NCBI GenBank assembly: GCA_016903695.1
Contig: JADQBB010000033.1
Coordinates: 1-49,855 of the forward strand
Direction: 5' to 3'
DNA length: 49,855 nt
DNA from: Chlorogloea purpurea SAG 13.99
Lineage (GTDB): Bacteria > Cyanobacteriota > Cyanobacteriia > Cyanobacteriales > Microcystaceae
Shown here: piece by piece, positions 1 to 8,079 of the stretch
Position numbering within the stretch: the stretch's first letter is position 1
Layout of the letters: each line of letters starts with the position of its first letter
The notes under the pieces: generated by a model
Databases searched by the model: none
Told to the model about the DNA's origin: nothing
Seen by the model: the letters and a program-made list of their open reading frames with translations, nothing else
Translations under genes and position numbers: made by a program

Positions 1-135
1 TTATTTCCACTGCCAGTTCTCTCGGCTTTAATCATCAAGATCAGACGGCTCAGGGGCTTAGCCCGTCAAAACGGTTTGGAGCTAGTAATTCAGGGATGGC
101 AGTACGGCTAATTGAGAATGGTGCAAGATCTCAGT
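1..135 (+). mobile_element. Right end of an IS4/IS701-like insertion sequence, cut by the window edge
   Basis: Bases 2-31 encode the last nine transposase residues (YFHCQFSRL) and a stop. They match the C-terminus of the complete copy at 3777-4814. The sequence after the stop also matches that copy up to the terminal inverted repeat, which includes GGTGCAAGATCTCAG. The element ends just before TTAA at 136-139, where the central palindrome of a hairpin repeat begins. Only the 3' end is visible, so the state of the rest is unknown. Confidence 0.8.
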
Positions 136-226
136 TTAAACCGACTTGAGCTATTAGGCAGAGAATTTATTCTCTGCCGGTCATCGCATCAATGGCATAG
201 CCCCATTCCTAGCGGGTTAGTTGGGA
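136..226 (+). repeat. Right half of a three-hairpin repeat element, interrupted by the IS
   Basis: The sequence starts in the middle of palindrome 2 (TTTAAACCGACTT). It continues through palindrome 3 at 157-178, with stems GGCAGAGAA and TTCTCTGCC. A conserved tail (CCGGTCATCGCATCAATGG) follows. The same tail occurs at about 503-551, 4961-4990 and 49838-49855. The missing left half would lie beyond the IS, outside the window. Confidence 0.75.
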
Positions 227-243
227 ACATTCCAATAATGAGT

Positions 244-325
244 CGAGCGTTGACCCGATATAATGCGAGCGTTGACCCCACATAATGCGAGCGCCAGTTG
301 ATCCGATATAATGCGAGCGTTGACC
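244..325 (+). repeat. Short tandem array of a 22-base unit
   Basis: Three and a half units run head to tail. The unit begins CGAGCGTTGACC and ends ATAATG, with starts at 244, 266, 288 and 314. The third unit is 26 bases long through a small insertion. The array leads directly into palindrome 1 of the intact hairpin element at 327. I see no coding potential. The spacing and the absence of unique spacers rule out a CRISPR array. Confidence 0.75.
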
Positions 326-326
326 C

Positions 327-408
327 GACCGTGATTAAAATCACGGTCTCAAAGCAGAAGTCGGTTTAAACCGACTTGAGCTATTAGGCAGAGAATTTAT
401 TCTCTGCC
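327..408 (+). repeat. Intact three-hairpin palindromic repeat element, type A
   Basis: There are three consecutive palindromes. Palindrome 1 is at 327-348 (GACCGTGATT paired with AATCACGGTC). Palindrome 2 is at 358-377 (AAGTCGGTTT paired with AAACCGACTT). Palindrome 3 is at 387-408 (GGCAGAGAA paired with TTCTCTGCC). The copy at 49756-49837 has the same layout, but stems 2 and 3 differ at paired positions so that pairing is kept. This copy has no insertion in palindrome 2, so it represents the empty site for the insertion sequence. Confidence 0.8.
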
Positions 409-502
409 GGGCTACGGTTATTCTCTGCCGGGCTACGGTTATTCTCTGCCGGGCTACGGTTATTCTCTTGCCGGGCTGGGGTTATTCTCTGCCGGCGCTC
501 GC
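397..502 (+). repeat. Tandem amplification of the edge of palindrome 3 (21-base unit), then the element tail
   Basis: The 21-base unit TTATTCTCTGCCGGGCTACGG is repeated from 397, with starts at 397, 418, 439, 460 (a 22-base, variant unit) and 482. It contains the 3' arm of palindrome 3, so it looks like slippage that multiplied one stem arm. The normal element tail resumes at 503 and runs to about 551. Confidence 0.75.
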
Positions 503-551
503 TGCCGGTCATCGCATCAATAGGATGCTCCGATTCCCTGGCGGGTTAGTT

Positions 552-978
552 AACTTTTGAGATTGGGTATTAGCACCCTGGAATTAGCACGATCGGGGTG
601 ACTACGAACTTTATTAATTACGTTTAACAAATCCGTGACAAGAGTATCGAGTATACTGGGGTTTTTACTGATAAGTGAATCCTTCAATACGGCGCTTTAA
701 CACCCGTATGGAGTTCTGGAGGACGATCGAGAGAGGATTTCACGAGAATTAGATAATTCAGATTTATGTAATATATTTCCCGCCACTGAATTTTTTTTTG
801 GACTAATCCCCTTGATTTCTTGAGATACATAAAAAAACTCTGAATATAAGAGGCTATTAGTTGCTTTTTTGAGAAATTCCAGTTAATCTTATTATTGTTT
901 AAGCTGCCCAACTTTTAGGTAAGCTTGTATAAACGAATACAAAACAACCTCCCTTAGTTAACCAAATCTTGACAAACG
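552..978. other. Intergenic region upstream of the PEP-CTERM gene, with an inverted repeat
   Basis: I find no convincing gene here. The one notable item is a perfect inverted repeat at 925-942, TTGTAT-aaacga-ATACAA, ending 36 bases before the ATG at 979. It could be an operator or part of the promoter. No clear -35/-10 pair was found. Confidence 0.4.
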
Positions 979-1719
979 ATGAAAAATTTACAATTTCTTT
1001 ACGCTGGGGCTATATCTTTAGCGGCTCTTCCCTTAGTAGGGGGTAACGCTCTAGCGGCTACTCTAGCGATCGACAATTTCGATAGTGGTAGCGTTGATGT
1101 CGCTATCACATTAGCCGCTCCCCCCACCAAAACAACTTCCGGTAGCGTAAGTGCCGATCCCGGTGATATTATTAACAATGTTAACCGTAACTACACTCTT
1201 AGTAAAATTAAAGGTGGTACCGGATTTGCTAGAGCTTCCGCTTTAACTATCGATGGTCCTTCCGGTACAACTTTAACGATAGGTAACGGTACTGGAGCCA
1301 ATAGCAACACGACTTTAGAATACAAAAACATCAATGCGGATGTATCGGCTTATAATCTATTTGAGTTTAAAATTGTCGCTTATGACCTACCGTCGGGAGG
1401 TGCTGTTACCATAGCCATAACGGCGGAAGACACCTTGGGTAATCTTAAAACCGTTGCTTTACCTGTTCTCGCAGCCGCTCCGCCAACATACTTCCTACCC
1501 TTCAATTTCACCAGTTTTACCGGAGTAGATTTCAGCACCCTAAAAAATATTAAAGCCGTAATTTCAGGGCCTGATGAATATGATATAGAACTAGATAGCT
1601 TCGGCTTCTTCACAACCCGCAGCGGCGTTCCCGAACCCGCTACGATGTTAGGTGCGGCGATCGCAATGGGCGTAGGCTTCTTAACTACCAAAAAAGGCAA
1701 CAAGAAAACTCGTAAATAA
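979..1719 (+). CDS. PEP-CTERM sorting-domain protein, exported
   Basis: This 246-residue protein has an N-terminal signal peptide with a hydrophobic core around residues 8-26 ending in ALA. A Thr/Ser/Gly-rich extracytoplasmic domain follows. The C-terminus is a classic PEP-CTERM tail: the motif VPEPATMLG, a short hydrophobic stretch and a basic end (KKGNKKTRK). Family knowledge says such tails are recognised by an exosortase and removed, placing the protein at the cell surface or in extracellular material. The central domain is not one I recognise, so the molecular role is open. The gene stands alone and converges on the GUN4-like gene, with a shared hairpin between them. Confidence 0.85.
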   Translation: MKNLQFLYAGAISLAALPLVGGNALAATLAIDNFDSGSVDVAITLAAPPTKTTSGSVSADPGDIINNVNRNYTLSKIKGGTGFARASALTIDGPSGTTLTIGNGTGANSNTTLEYKNINADVSAYNLFEFKIVAYDLPSGGAVTIAITAEDTLGNLKTVALPVLAAAPPTYFLPFNFTSFTGVDFSTLKNIKAVISGPDEYDIELDSFGFFTTRSGVPEPATMLGAAIAMGVGFLTTKKGNKKTRK

Positions 1720-1751
1720 TGCCCTGCTTTTTTCAGTAAAATTAAAAACAA

Positions 1752-1790
1752 AGCACTAAAAAATCCTTAAAGAACCCTTAGTGCTCTTTA
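1752..1790. terminator. Bidirectional rho-independent-type terminator
   Basis: An 8-base-pair stem, AGCACTAA at 1752-1759 and TTAGTGCT at 1778-1785, lies between two convergent genes. T-rich sequence follows on the plus strand and A-rich sequence precedes it, so it can serve both genes. Confidence 0.65.
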
Positions 1791-1793
1791 ATT

Positions 1794-2408
1794 TTATTTC
1801 CCCGAAGGAATAGAAACAAGATTACAAGTGACCATCCTCTGCGCCAAAGTGCTGTACTCGAAGCGGTTGCCAGAGATTTGATATTGGGAACGCAAGGAAG
1901 GTAAATGACCGGTAGGAGAGTCTAAAGAATAACCTAGATTCTCCTTAAAAATAATCCAGTCATTTTTATTGCGCCAGCCCACCTGATCGCCGAATTCCTG
2001 GTAATTTTCAATAGCCACCAAGCGCCCCGGTTTATTACCCGTGGCGATAAAAATGGGAAACTGGGCGCTGAAACCGAAACGCCCTTTAGAATATTCCTTC
2101 CAAAGCCGATCGATCGTTCCTAAATCCCAACAGGACATCTTCTTCAAATCTTCCACCGACATCCAACCCACCACATCCCTACCTACGGACTTGAGGACAA
2201 GCTCGGTAGTCGCATCATTAGCCTTGCGCCAGTCGCCCGCAGCTAATAAATCTTTCAACTTAGTATAATCCACCCCAGTATCGGGGGAAATCAAGCCGGA
2301 ATTAGTAGAATTGGCGGGACTCTGGGAAAAACCCGCAAGGGGGAATAATTGCACCAGTGTGAGAGACACCACGAAGCACACTTTATAAAATAAACCTTTT
2401 TTGATCAT
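1794..2408 (-). CDS. GUN4-domain protein with a signal peptide
   Basis: This is a 204-residue protein. Residues 1-30 form a signal peptide (a basic start, a hydrophobic core and an Ala/Ser-Gln cleavage region). The remainder is a GUN4-type domain, recognised by VDYTKLKDLLAAGDW near its start, by the W..YS.GRFGFS segment and by the late NDW.F..NLGY segment. The canonical GUN4 binds protoporphyrins and stimulates magnesium chelatase in the cytoplasm. A secreted or lipid-facing version cannot do that job directly, so this is probably a paralogue with another porphyrin or tetrapyrrole role outside the cytoplasm. That role is inferred. The gene is divergent from pyrB. Confidence 0.8.
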   Translation of the reverse strand: MIKKGLFYKVCFVVSLTLVQLFPLAGFSQSPANSTNSGLISPDTGVDYTKLKDLLAAGDWRKANDATTELVLKSVGRDVVGWMSVEDLKKMSCWDLGTIDRLWKEYSKGRFGFSAQFPIFIATGNKPGRLVAIENYQEFGDQVGWRNKNDWIIFKENLGYSLDSPTGHLPSLRSQYQISGNRFEYSTLAQRMVTCNLVSIPSGK

Positions 2409-2485
2409 GGGATTCTTAAATCAACTGCCTACAAAAATTCTAAAATAGCAAAGGCGCAATTGGTTTTTTACCGCCCTCTGCGATT

Positions 2486-3490
2486 ATGGCATTTACTTGG
2501 ACAAGACATCACATTTTAGGGTTAGAAGATTGGCAGAGGGAAGAATACGAAACCCTCCTACAAACCGCCTCCAGTTTTCGCGAGGTACTATCGCGACGCA
2601 CTAAAAAAGTTCCAGCTTTACAGGGCCAGGTAGTGACGAATCTATTTTTTGAACCTTCCACCCGCACCCGTAGCAGTTTTGAACTGGCGGCCAAAAGACT
2701 TTCGGCGGATGTCTTGAATTTTGCCCCGGGTAGTTCCAGCTTAACCAAAGGCGAAACCATTCTCGACACGGCTTTAACTTACGTGGCTATGGGTACGGAT
2801 ATATTCGTCATCCGTCATCAACAGGCGGGAGTGCCCCAAACGATCGCACGAGAGATGGATCGTTTACAATCGGGAGTAAGCATTCTCAACGCCGGTGACG
2901 GTCAACACGAACATCCATCCCAAGCCCTCCTCGACCTTTTTACCCTCTGTTGCTTGCTCGATGACGAGCGGCCGCGTCTAGAATTATTACAGGAGAAAAA
3001 AATCGTCATCGTCGGGGATATAGTCCATTCACGGGTGGCCCGATCTAACATTTCTAGTCTTACCGCCGCCGGGGCCGAAGTGCATCTAGTCGCGCCTCCC
3101 ACCCTTCTACCGGCGTTTTTCACCGGTTTAGTCCCCGCCCACAACGAGGGGAAATTATTTCTCCATCATGATATGGACACCGCCCTCATCAATGCGGATT
3201 TTGTCATGACTCTGCGCTTACAGAAAGAGAGGATGACGGCTTATTTACTTCCCAGTCTCCGGGAATACCATCAACGCTTTGGCATTACGAGAGACCGTTT
3301 AAAACCCTGTCGCAAGGGCGTGAAGGTGTTACATCCGGGCCCGGTGAATCGGGGTGTAGAAATTAGTTCCGATCTCATGGATGACCCGGATTTTAGCCTT
3401 ATCTCCCAACAAGTAACTAGCGGTGTCGCCGTCCGTATGGCCCTACTGTATCTCATCGGCAACCTGAAAGGGGAGGGAGTGCCGTTGTAA
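2486..3490 (+). CDS. pyrB: Aspartate carbamoyltransferase catalytic subunit
   Basis: The enzyme condenses carbamoyl phosphate and aspartate to carbamoyl aspartate, the committed step of pyrimidine synthesis, in the cytoplasm. The protein is 334 residues long, slightly longer than the E. coli chain. The carbamoyl-phosphate-binding motif [13 protein letters not shown] is at residues 54-66. An [11 protein letters not shown] motif near the C-terminus fits the aspartate-binding lobe. No pyrI regulatory-subunit gene is adjacent, as is usual in cyanobacteria. The gene is single and stands between the GUN4-like gene and the insertion sequence. Copies of the same insertion sequence lie on both sides of this region. 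Confidence 0.95.
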   Translation: MAFTWTRHHILGLEDWQREEYETLLQTASSFREVLSRRTKKVPALQGQVVTNLFFEPSTRTRSSFELAAKRLSADVLNFAPGSSSLTKGETILDTALTYVAMGTDIFVIRHQQAGVPQTIAREMDRLQSGVSILNAGDGQHEHPSQALLDLFTLCCLLDDERPRLELLQEKKIVIVGDIVHSRVARSNISSLTAAGAEVHLVAPPTLLPAFFTGLVPAHNEGKLFLHHDMDTALINADFVMTLRLQKERMTAYLLPSLREYHQRFGITRDRLKPCRKGVKVLHPGPVNRGVEISSDLMDDPDFSLISQQVTSGVAVRMALLYLIGNLKGEGVPL

Positions 3491-3593
3491 CTCGATCGTC
3501 ATAGGAATAACATCTGTCTGTCATGAAGTTGGAGTATTTTGAAAGTAATACCAGATCTCAAAAGTTTGACCACAAATTGATAAATCAACTAGG

Positions 3594-3663
3594 TTAATTA
3601 ACCCGGCAGTTAATTAACCCGGCAGAGAATAAATTCTCTGCCTAATAGCTCAAGTCGGTTTAA
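3594..3663 (-). repeat. Half of a three-hairpin element in inverted orientation, left of the IS, with a 16-base duplication
   Basis: Read on the minus strand, this is palindrome 2 up to the insertion point followed by palindrome 3 (plus-strand hairpin at 3621-3642, stems GGCAGAGAA and TTCTCTGCC, type A). At its outer edge the 16-base unit TTAATTAACCCGGCAG occurs twice in tandem (3594-3609 and 3610-3625). TTAA at 3660-3663 is the likely target duplication. Confidence 0.7.
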
Positions 3664-4918
3664 ACTGAGATCTTGCACCATTGTCAATAAGTCAACTTGG
3701 ACGGGGTCGGAATTGGTCAAAAAAGGCATTTAAAGAAGATGATTAGATCTAAACAAACAAAAATGATTAGCTCTATATGTCACATCTTCTTACTTGTGCC
3801 CAAAGTTTGATTAATACAATCTTATTACTAATGCCCAGTTCCTATCAACAAAAAAGTTTACAGACAGTCATTGTCTTATTTTTAGAGGCAACGGGGCGGA
3901 ATGTACCTCAACACGCGACCACGGTTTCAGCAAGTGCTCTCTCTCGTTTTCTCAATCATTATAATTGGTCGTGCCGGGCCGTAATTCGAGCCATGAGGAA
4001 AGAGATTAAACAGCAATTGAAAGCCCGGAAAATTCGAGGGCGTAGGCCGACGTTAAAAGTGATTTTGGACATGACTAGCATTGAAAAGACGGGTAAATTC
4101 AAGGGTCTTGGAACCTTGATGAGAGTCCACAACGGTACTCGCGGACTGCACTTGGTGGTGCTGTATATAGCTTTGGGCAACTGGCGGCTACCTTGGGCTT
4201 TTCGGGTCTACCGGGGTAAACCGAATCTGAGCCACATACAGCTAGGCTTACGACTGTTAAAGACTTTACCGGCAACATTGACCACATCCTACCAGGTCTT
4301 GGTTTTAGTTGATACTGCTTTTGGTAGCATTCAATTTCTGGAGTCGGTGCGGCGCCTGAAATTTCATGCGGTTGCCGGAATTCGTTGTGATCGACGATTA
4401 GCTAATGGAGGGGGGGTCAATCAGATAAAAACCAGGGGACAACTCGTACATTTACACGGTTTGTCCGAGCCGGTTACGCTTTCTTGGTACTGGGTCAAAA
4501 GAGACAACGGCACTCGTCAAAAACGGTATGTAGTTTCTACAAAACCCTATTCTTGGAGTTACATATCGCGTTTGGGCAAACAACGATGGGCCATAGAAGC
4601 TTTTTTTAAAACTGTCAAACATCGTTTTTCCTTACATTGTTTCGGTCAAAAGACACTTTTAGGAGTCTATCGTTTTCTTGTTCTTTCTATGATTGCTTAT
4701 ATCTTGGCTCATTGGGCTGCTTTATGGTCGAATCGCTCCTCGAAACCCGATTGGGGTCAAGCCGCCTTACTCGCCGCAGAAAATTATTTCCACTGCCAGT
4801 TCTCTCGGCTTTAATCATCAAGATCAGCCGGCTCAGGGGCTTACCCCGACAAAACCGTTAGGCGCAAGTAAATCAGGGATGGCCGTACGGCTAAATGAGA
4901 ATGGTGAAAGATCTCAGT
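3664..4918 (+). mobile_element. Complete IS4/IS701-like insertion sequence, about 1.25 kb
   Basis: The ends are inverted repeats that match from ACTGAGATCTTGCACCATT on the left. The right end is identical in reverse complement except for one base (T for G). Both ends abut TTAA (3660-3663 and 4919-4922), consistent with a 4-base YTAR-type target duplication as known for the IS701 family. The element holds one transposase gene. The identical junction at 135/136 shows another copy in the same kind of site and the same orientation. Confidence 0.75.
3777..4814 (+). CDS. DDE transposase, IS4/IS701-like
   Basis: The protein has 345 residues and looks intact. The catalytic triad is visible as D98 (LDMTSIEKTG), D179 (VLVDTAFGS) and E274 in RWAIEAFFKTVK, where the E-x6-K spacing and the Arg four residues before the Glu fit the family's YREK region. 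There is an N-terminal helical DNA-binding part and an RNase H-like core. It is shorter than many IS701 transposases, but no frameshift is seen. The assignment to IS701 rather than IS4 rests mainly on the TTAA junctions and is not certain. Confidence 0.85.
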   Translation: MSHLLTCAQSLINTILLLMPSSYQQKSLQTVIVLFLEATGRNVPQHATTVSASALSRFLNHYNWSCRAVIRAMRKEIKQQLKARKIRGRRPTLKVILDMTSIEKTGKFKGLGTLMRVHNGTRGLHLVVLYIALGNWRLPWAFRVYRGKPNLSHIQLGLRLLKTLPATLTTSYQVLVLVDTAFGSIQFLESVRRLKFHAVAGIRCDRRLANGGGVNQIKTRGQLVHLHGLSEPVTLSWYWVKRDNGTRQKRYVVSTKPYSWSYISRLGKQRWAIEAFFKTVKHRFSLHCFGQKTLLGVYRFLVLSMIAYILAHWAALWSNRSSKPDWGQAALLAAENYFHCQFSRL

Positions 4919-4990
4919 TTAAACCGCCTTGGGCTTTGAGGCGGGGATTTGATTCCCCGCCGGTTATCGCACAAATGGGATGCTCCCGTC
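4919..4990 (+). repeat. Half of a three-hairpin element right of the IS, type B stem
   Basis: After the TTAA junction come TTTAAACCGCCTTGGGCTTTGA and palindrome 3 at 4940-4961 (GGCGGGGA paired with TCCCCGCC). The conserved tail follows (CCGGTTATCGCACAAATGGG, then ATGCTCCC). The stem is of the GC-rich type B, unlike the left flank of the same insertion sequence, which carries the type A stem. The rest of the stretch to 5100 shows only a HIP1 site at 5070-5077. Confidence 0.7.
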
Positions 4991-5100
4991 TTGTATATAA
5001 GCTTAATCAATTCTTACGGGCTAGATTCCTGAAATTTTTATAAAATTGTTTTCACCTTCAGTGTCGAAAGCGATCGCACGACTCCCGATAACGATCAAAT

Positions 5101-6669
5101 TTAATGAGCGGGCGCGCCCTTAGCTGCGGCATTACCTTTACTCAGGAAAAATAGCAAAGGTAGAGAACAGATAAAAATAACCCCGACGATGCGGAAAATA
5201 TCAGCGAAAGATAAAACCGCCGCTTGAGTGTAAATAGTTTGCTGTATCGCCGCTAAAGCTTGTTGATGGGCTGTAGTCGGATCGGAACCCTTACTGATGA
5301 ATAATTGAGTTAGACCATAAATTCTCTCCTGCGTTACCGAATCGTAATTTGTGATCTTCGCCGCTAAAATCGCTAGGTGAAAAGCTTCTCGCTGTTGTAA
5401 CACCGTAGTCAGAAACGCAATCCCGAAACTGCCCCCCAATTGACGGGTCAAATTATAAAACCCCGATCCGTTAGAAATTTCCGACTTGGGTAAGCCCCCC
5501 AGAGTTGCCAAACTCAAAGGCAAAAACATCATCACCGTCACACCACCCCGCCACAATAGAGGCCAGAATAAATCCTCAGTGCCCGATTGGGGAGTCAGAT
5601 TAGATAATTGCCACATCACCGCCACCGTACCCGCTACCCCCAAGGAGATGATAAAACGCACATCGAAACGTCCCGCTATTTTCCCCAAGATGATCATCAC
5701 CACCGCCGAAGATAAAGCGCCGGGGGCCAATAATAAACCCGTTTGGGTGGCGCTGAAACCAAGGATTGTCTGGGCGAAAATCGGCACGACAAATAAAGTG
5801 CCATACAAACCCATACCGAGAATACCGGAATAGATACTACCCGCCCACAGAGATTGATAACGGAGTGTTCTTAATTCTACCGCCGGATGTTTCACCCTTA
5901 ATTCCCACCACACGAAGAGGATCAAACCTACGACGCTGATAATAGATAAAGAGACTATAAATCCAGAACTGAACCAGTCGTCTTTTTCCCCTTCCTCTAA
6001 CACCGTCTGTAAGCTGCCCACGCTAAGGGTTAGTAGGATGATACCCCACCAATCAACCGCGTTTTTCAGTCCCTGTTTTTTATCTTTCGGCAGGAAAAAC
6101 CACGCCATCGCCACCGCCAAAATTCCGAAAGGAAGATTGATGAAAAATATCCACCGCCATCCTAAGCCGTCGGTGAGATAACCGCCTAAAGTAGGCCCGA
6201 TCGCCGGCCCCGCTATTACACCCACACCGAACACAGCTTGAGCCACCCCCTGTTCTGAAGGGGGAAATGTTTCAAATAAGATAGATTGGGCTTTAGCCAA
6301 TAATCCGCCGCCGCACAATCCCTGTATGATCCGCGAGATCACTAACATAGGTAAATTAACGGCGAAACCGCACAGGATGGAAGCGATCGTAAAACCCACC
6401 AAGGAAAAGATGAAATAAGCTTTCCGTCCGAAATAATCCCCCAGCCAAGCACTGAGGGGAATTAAAACCACGTTGGCTATGGCGTAGCCGGTAACTACCC
6501 AGCCCACTTCAGAAATCGTCGCGCCCAAACTAGCTTGAATATCCGTGAGGGCGACGTTAACGATACTGGTGTCTATAACTTCCAGTATCGCCCCCAAAGC
6601 AGCCGTGATGGCGATGCCCCATTTCAGGGGCCCTGTCACGTACTCCGGTACGGTAGATGTACTGGTCAT
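5101..6669 (-). CDS. MFS multidrug exporter, DHA2/EmrB-QacA type
   Basis: This 522-residue inner-membrane protein has about fourteen hydrophobic segments, the usual number for the DHA2 family. The first helix region carries the acidic D-T-S motif (EVIDTSIVNVAL). The loop-2 motif appears as LGDYFGRKAYF and the motif C-like segment as GVIAGPAIGPTLGG. The family exports lipophilic or organic compounds using the proton gradient. It forms an operon with the membrane-fusion protein just upstream (4-base gap) and the TetR regulator, so it is probably a tripartite EmrAB-TolC-type pump. The substrate cannot be told from sequence. Confidence 0.9.
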   Translation of the reverse strand: MTSTSTVPEYVTGPLKWGIAITAALGAILEVIDTSIVNVALTDIQASLGATISEVGWVVTGYAIANVVLIPLSAWLGDYFGRKAYFIFSLVGFTIASILCGFAVNLPMLVISRIIQGLCGGGLLAKAQSILFETFPPSEQGVAQAVFGVGVIAGPAIGPTLGGYLTDGLGWRWIFFINLPFGILAVAMAWFFLPKDKKQGLKNAVDWWGIILLTLSVGSLQTVLEEGEKDDWFSSGFIVSLSIISVVGLILFVWWELRVKHPAVELRTLRYQSLWAGSIYSGILGMGLYGTLFVVPIFAQTILGFSATQTGLLLAPGALSSAVVMIILGKIAGRFDVRFIISLGVAGTVAVMWQLSNLTPQSGTEDLFWPLLWRGGVTVMMFLPLSLATLGGLPKSEISNGSGFYNLTRQLGGSFGIAFLTTVLQQREAFHLAILAAKITNYDSVTQERIYGLTQLFISKGSDPTTAHQQALAAIQQTIYTQAAVLSFADIFRIVGVIFICSLPLLFFLSKGNAAAKGAPAH

Positions 6670-6673
6670 AACT

Positions 6674-8071
6674 TTACCTTCCCGTCTCTACAGTGACACC
6701 GACACTCAAACCGCTGCGTAGTTTATGGCCCGGGTCAGCCCCTGGATTCAAGGTCAGACGGATAGGAACCCACTGCACCACTTTATTAAAATTACCTGTA
6801 GCGTTATCGGGAGGAATTAAGGCGTATTCAGAACCTGTAGCCGGGCTGATACCCGCCACCTTCGCAGGAAATTTTTCCCCCGGATAGGCATCGGCGGTAA
6901 TCGTGGCATTTTGCCCGACACGAATATTCCTTAAAGCCGTCTCTTTAAAGTTAGCCTCTACATAAATCTGAGCGTTATCTAAAGGCACTATCGATAACAT
7001 GGGTTGCTGGGGTTGTACCAGTTGACCGGGCTGGGCCGTCAACTGTCCCACGTATCCCGATACCGGGGCTTTAATCAAGGTATAGTTTAGCTGTTGTTGG
7101 GCTTGGGCTAATTGGGCTTGGGCTTGGGCTACCTGGGCGGTTTGATTTTCCACCTGACTTTTCTGTATATTCACCTGTTGCCCCCCTGCACTCAGTTCCG
7201 CTATCCTACCTTGAGCCGATTGGGCTTCGGCTTGGGCTTGTTTAAGAGCGGCTTGGGAATTAGCAACCCCCACAAGAGCCTGTTGTAGGGCGGCTTGATT
7301 GCTGACAACTTCAGCCCTTGCTTGATTGACCTGTTGTTGGGCCGCGTTTAATTGGGCTAGTTGGTCTTGATAAGTTACCTCGGCCCCTTCCCTCTGCTGT
7401 GCAGTGACTGCGCCTTGTTGATATAAACTTTCGTACCTTTGATAATCGGCTTTGGCTTTGACTAATTGCGCCTGCACTCGCGCCACCCCTGCCCTCGCCG
7501 TCTCTACCCCCGACCGCGCTTGATTTAAATCCGCCGCCGCCGCAGATACTCCCGCGCGCGCCTGCTCGATTTTACTTTGGGCAGCCGTTACCGCCGCCTG
7601 CTTCGCTAGTAGGTTGGCCTCGGCTTCTTGTATTTGCGTGGTGTTGGTATTTTGCGTCAGGTTAACTCCTTGACCCGCCCCTTTTAATTGGGCTTGGGCA
7701 GCGGCCAGATTCGCTCGCGCCTGCTGTAGGGAGATATTAAAATCGGTCTTGTCGAGAATTACTAAAGGTTGTCCGGCTTTTACGTAATCTCCTTCTTTAA
7801 CATAAATTTTCTCTACAGTACCGATGATCTTGGGAGAGATGGGCGAGATATGCCCTCTCACTTGGGCGTTATTGGTGGAAGCGTGAGTCTGATTGAATTG
7901 CCACCAGTTCCAGCCTACGGCTGCCGATCCTAGTAGCGCCGCACCCCCAACCGTCCCGAAAATAAATTTTTTCAGATTTTTATGGGGGTTTTTTACTTTA
8001 GGTTGTATGGGTTGGCTATCGGGTTTAAAGGTTACGGTTTCTTGTTGTTTGATTATTTTGGAAGTGGTCAT
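6674..8071 (-). CDS. HlyD/EmrA-family membrane-fusion protein
   Basis: A protein of 465 residues. It has a cytoplasmic N-terminal tail, one membrane helix at about residues 36-55 and the first half of a lipoyl-like domain at about 64-107 (IIGTVEKIYVKEGDYVKAG). A long Ala/Gln-rich coiled coil follows at about 112-330, then the second lipoyl half (LIKAPVSGYVG) and a beta-barrel. This is the periplasmic adaptor that links the MFS pump to an outer-membrane channel. The channel gene is not in the window. The coiled coil is long and repetitive in DNA as well (many GCTTGGGCT repeats). The gene sits between tetR (8-base gap) and the exporter. Confidence 0.9.
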   Translation of the reverse strand: MTTSKIIKQQETVTFKPDSQPIQPKVKNPHKNLKKFIFGTVGGAALLGSAAVGWNWWQFNQTHASTNNAQVRGHISPISPKIIGTVEKIYVKEGDYVKAGQPLVILDKTDFNISLQQARANLAAAQAQLKGAGQGVNLTQNTNTTQIQEAEANLLAKQAAVTAAQSKIEQARAGVSAAAADLNQARSGVETARAGVARVQAQLVKAKADYQRYESLYQQGAVTAQQREGAEVTYQDQLAQLNAAQQQVNQARAEVVSNQAALQQALVGVANSQAALKQAQAEAQSAQGRIAELSAGGQQVNIQKSQVENQTAQVAQAQAQLAQAQQQLNYTLIKAPVSGYVGQLTAQPGQLVQPQQPMLSIVPLDNAQIYVEANFKETALRNIRVGQNATITADAYPGEKFPAKVAGISPATGSEYALIPPDNATGNFNKVVQWVPIRLTLNPGADPGHKLRSGLSVGVTVETGR

Positions 8072-8079
8072 TGTCTCTC

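Noticed and set aside
244..502. CRISPR array
   Set aside because: The repeats are head to tail with no unique spacers. They are slippage-type tandem repeats.
684..911. 75-codon open frame on the minus strand upstream of the PEP-CTERM gene
   Set aside because: Composition is not protein-like, there is no ribosome-binding site, and no recognisable family. It is likely an AT-rich chance frame.
4637..5043. Overlapping frames on the plus strand in the IS 3' end
   Set aside because: They are shadow frames over the transposase gene and the hairpin repeats.
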